A model generated the notes under the pieces. The model was not told the origin of the DNA, made no database searches, and saw nothing but the letters and a program-made list of their open reading frames with translations. DNA of 15,108 nt from Pseudomonadota bacterium (GTDB taxonomy: Bacteria > SZUA-182 > DTGQ01): assembly GCA_030605265.1 (NCBI GenBank), contig JAUWIR010000034.1, forward strand, positions 1-15,108. The letters run 5' to 3'. Shown one piece after another: positions 14,634 through 15,108 of the stretch (position 1 is the stretch's first letter; each line of letters opens with the position of its first letter). Made by a program: the position numbers and the translations under genes.

Positions 14634-15108
14634 TTATACTATTTTAATAATCTTCGGAATAAATTCATCTGCTTTTTTGCTTCGTTTATCGTAAAACTTA
14701 ATTCCTAAAAATACACCTGCCATCATTAAAAGCCCCATCCCTGCGGCAAGAAGTTCGGAAGAAATCTTAGGAAATAGAGGCGCAATAAGGAGCTTTCCTC
14801 CGATGGCCCCCAAGAGAAGTCCAAAAAGAGGAACTATATACAATAAAAATGAGGCTGCTATAATTGAACCAGGCGCAATATAAAGTTTCACCCTCTGCCC
14901 GACTTTCGCTCCCACCTCATTCAGGACCCTTACAATCATAATACGATCGGATTCAATGTGGCAGGAACTTGCCGATGGGCAATGTGCGCACCCTGCACTG
15001 CGGACTACCTTTACAAAAGCAAAATTCTTCTCTGTTTTGGTAACTGCTATAATTGAACCAGGCGCAATATAAAGTTTCACCCTCTGCCCGACTTTCGCTC
15101 CCACCTCA
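14634..15108 (-). CDS. RseC/MucC-family envelope protein, 5' end outside the window
   Basis: About 157 codons are visible and the frame is open to the right edge. The GTG at 15104 is only an internal Val codon: the codon before it is GAG, as in the second copy of the same segment, so the start is not seen. The Cys-rich cytoplasmic part reads SAGCAHCPSASSCH, like the CxxC...C cluster of RseC; then VGQRVKLYIAPGSIIA and two membrane helices (AASFLLYIVPLFGLLLGAI and LLAAGMGLLMMAGVFLGI) and a basic tail. RseC is linked to sigma-E control and to the SoxR-reducing/Rnf system. A 21-residue segment beginning VGAKVGQRVKLYIAPG occurs twice, 63 codons apart, because of a 65-bp direct repeat. It precedes pfk by 39 bases. 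Confidence 0.75.
   Translation of the reverse strand, partial: EVGAKVGQRVKLYIAPGSIIAVTKTEKNFAFVKVVRSAGCAHCPSASSCHIESDRIMIVRVLNEVGAKVGQRVKLYIAPGSIIAASFLLYIVPLFGLLLGAIGGKLLIAPLFPKISSELLAAGMGLLMMAGVFLGIKFYDKRSKKADEFIPKIIKIV
14855..14919. repeat. 65-bp direct repeat, inner copy
   Basis: These 65 bases, beginning CTGCTATAATTGAACC and ending CCCACCTCA, recur exactly at the right edge of the window. The copy encodes the segment before the first membrane helix of the RseC-like protein. Confidence 0.95.
15044..15108. repeat. 65-bp direct repeat, edge copy
   Basis: Exact copy of 14855-14919, offset by 189 bases (63 codons, in frame), ending with the last base of the window. It may continue beyond it. 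Real domain duplication and a sequence-assembly loop are both possible. Confidence 0.95.

Noticed and set aside
15102..15104. GTG as start of the RseC-like gene
   Set aside because: The codon before it is GAG in frame and the same GAG-GTG context occurs inside the inner repeat copy, so it is an internal Glu-Val; the gene simply runs off the edge.

Overview
This 15.1 kb window is ordinary, gene-dense bacterial chromosome of low GC content (AT-rich intergenic regions, visibly below 45% GC overall). It encodes both an LPS-assembly outer-membrane protein (LptD) and an RseC-type envelope protein, so the cell is probably diderm. It also has a Firmicutes-like holB-ricT neighbourhood and a PFK with the pyrophosphate-dependent signature. 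That mix fits a deep-branching anaerobic diderm lineage (for example Atribacterota-like or a diderm Firmicutes relative). The assignment is inference; no marker here settles it.

Layout. Positions 1-440, minus strand: the 5' end of thrS, behind a short palindromic terminator/attenuator and a tRNA-Val(GAC). Positions 544-5147, minus strand: an envelope/metabolism operon read accD, folC, lptD, then a small DUF2007-like gene. It starts at a strong promoter (5179-5208) whose -10 box overlaps a decoy ATG. Positions 5261-6951, minus strand: a stand-alone gene for a secreted protein with three Ig/cadherin-like repeats, closed by a clear intrinsic terminator. Positions 7184-9047, plus strand: pdxA and rsmA, preceded by a 232-bp divergent intergenic region with an array of TTTCAT half-sites. 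Positions 9056-11495, minus strand: a tightly packed mogA, holB, ricT operon. Positions 11719-12681, minus strand: the pseudouridine synthase rluD with its own consensus promoter. Positions 12963-13331, plus strand: a small four-helix membrane protein of duplicated architecture. Positions 13380-15108, minus strand: pfk and, upstream of it, a truncated rseC-like gene.

Most genes are housekeeping: fatty-acid initiation, folate, LPS export, vitamin B6, ribosome maturation, clamp loading, molybdopterin and glycolysis. I see no CRISPR array, prophage, insertion sequence, toxin-antitoxin or defence module. I do not see an undescribed multi-gene system here. The points most worth a second look are: (i) the SD-less thrS start behind an 8-codon ORF embedded in a terminator palindrome; (ii) a perfect 65-bp direct repeat at the right edge, in frame with rseC, which is either a domain duplication or an assembly artefact; (iii) a perfect 26-bp palindrome inside rsmA; (iv) a divergent PFK; (v) the phased half-sites upstream of pdxA.
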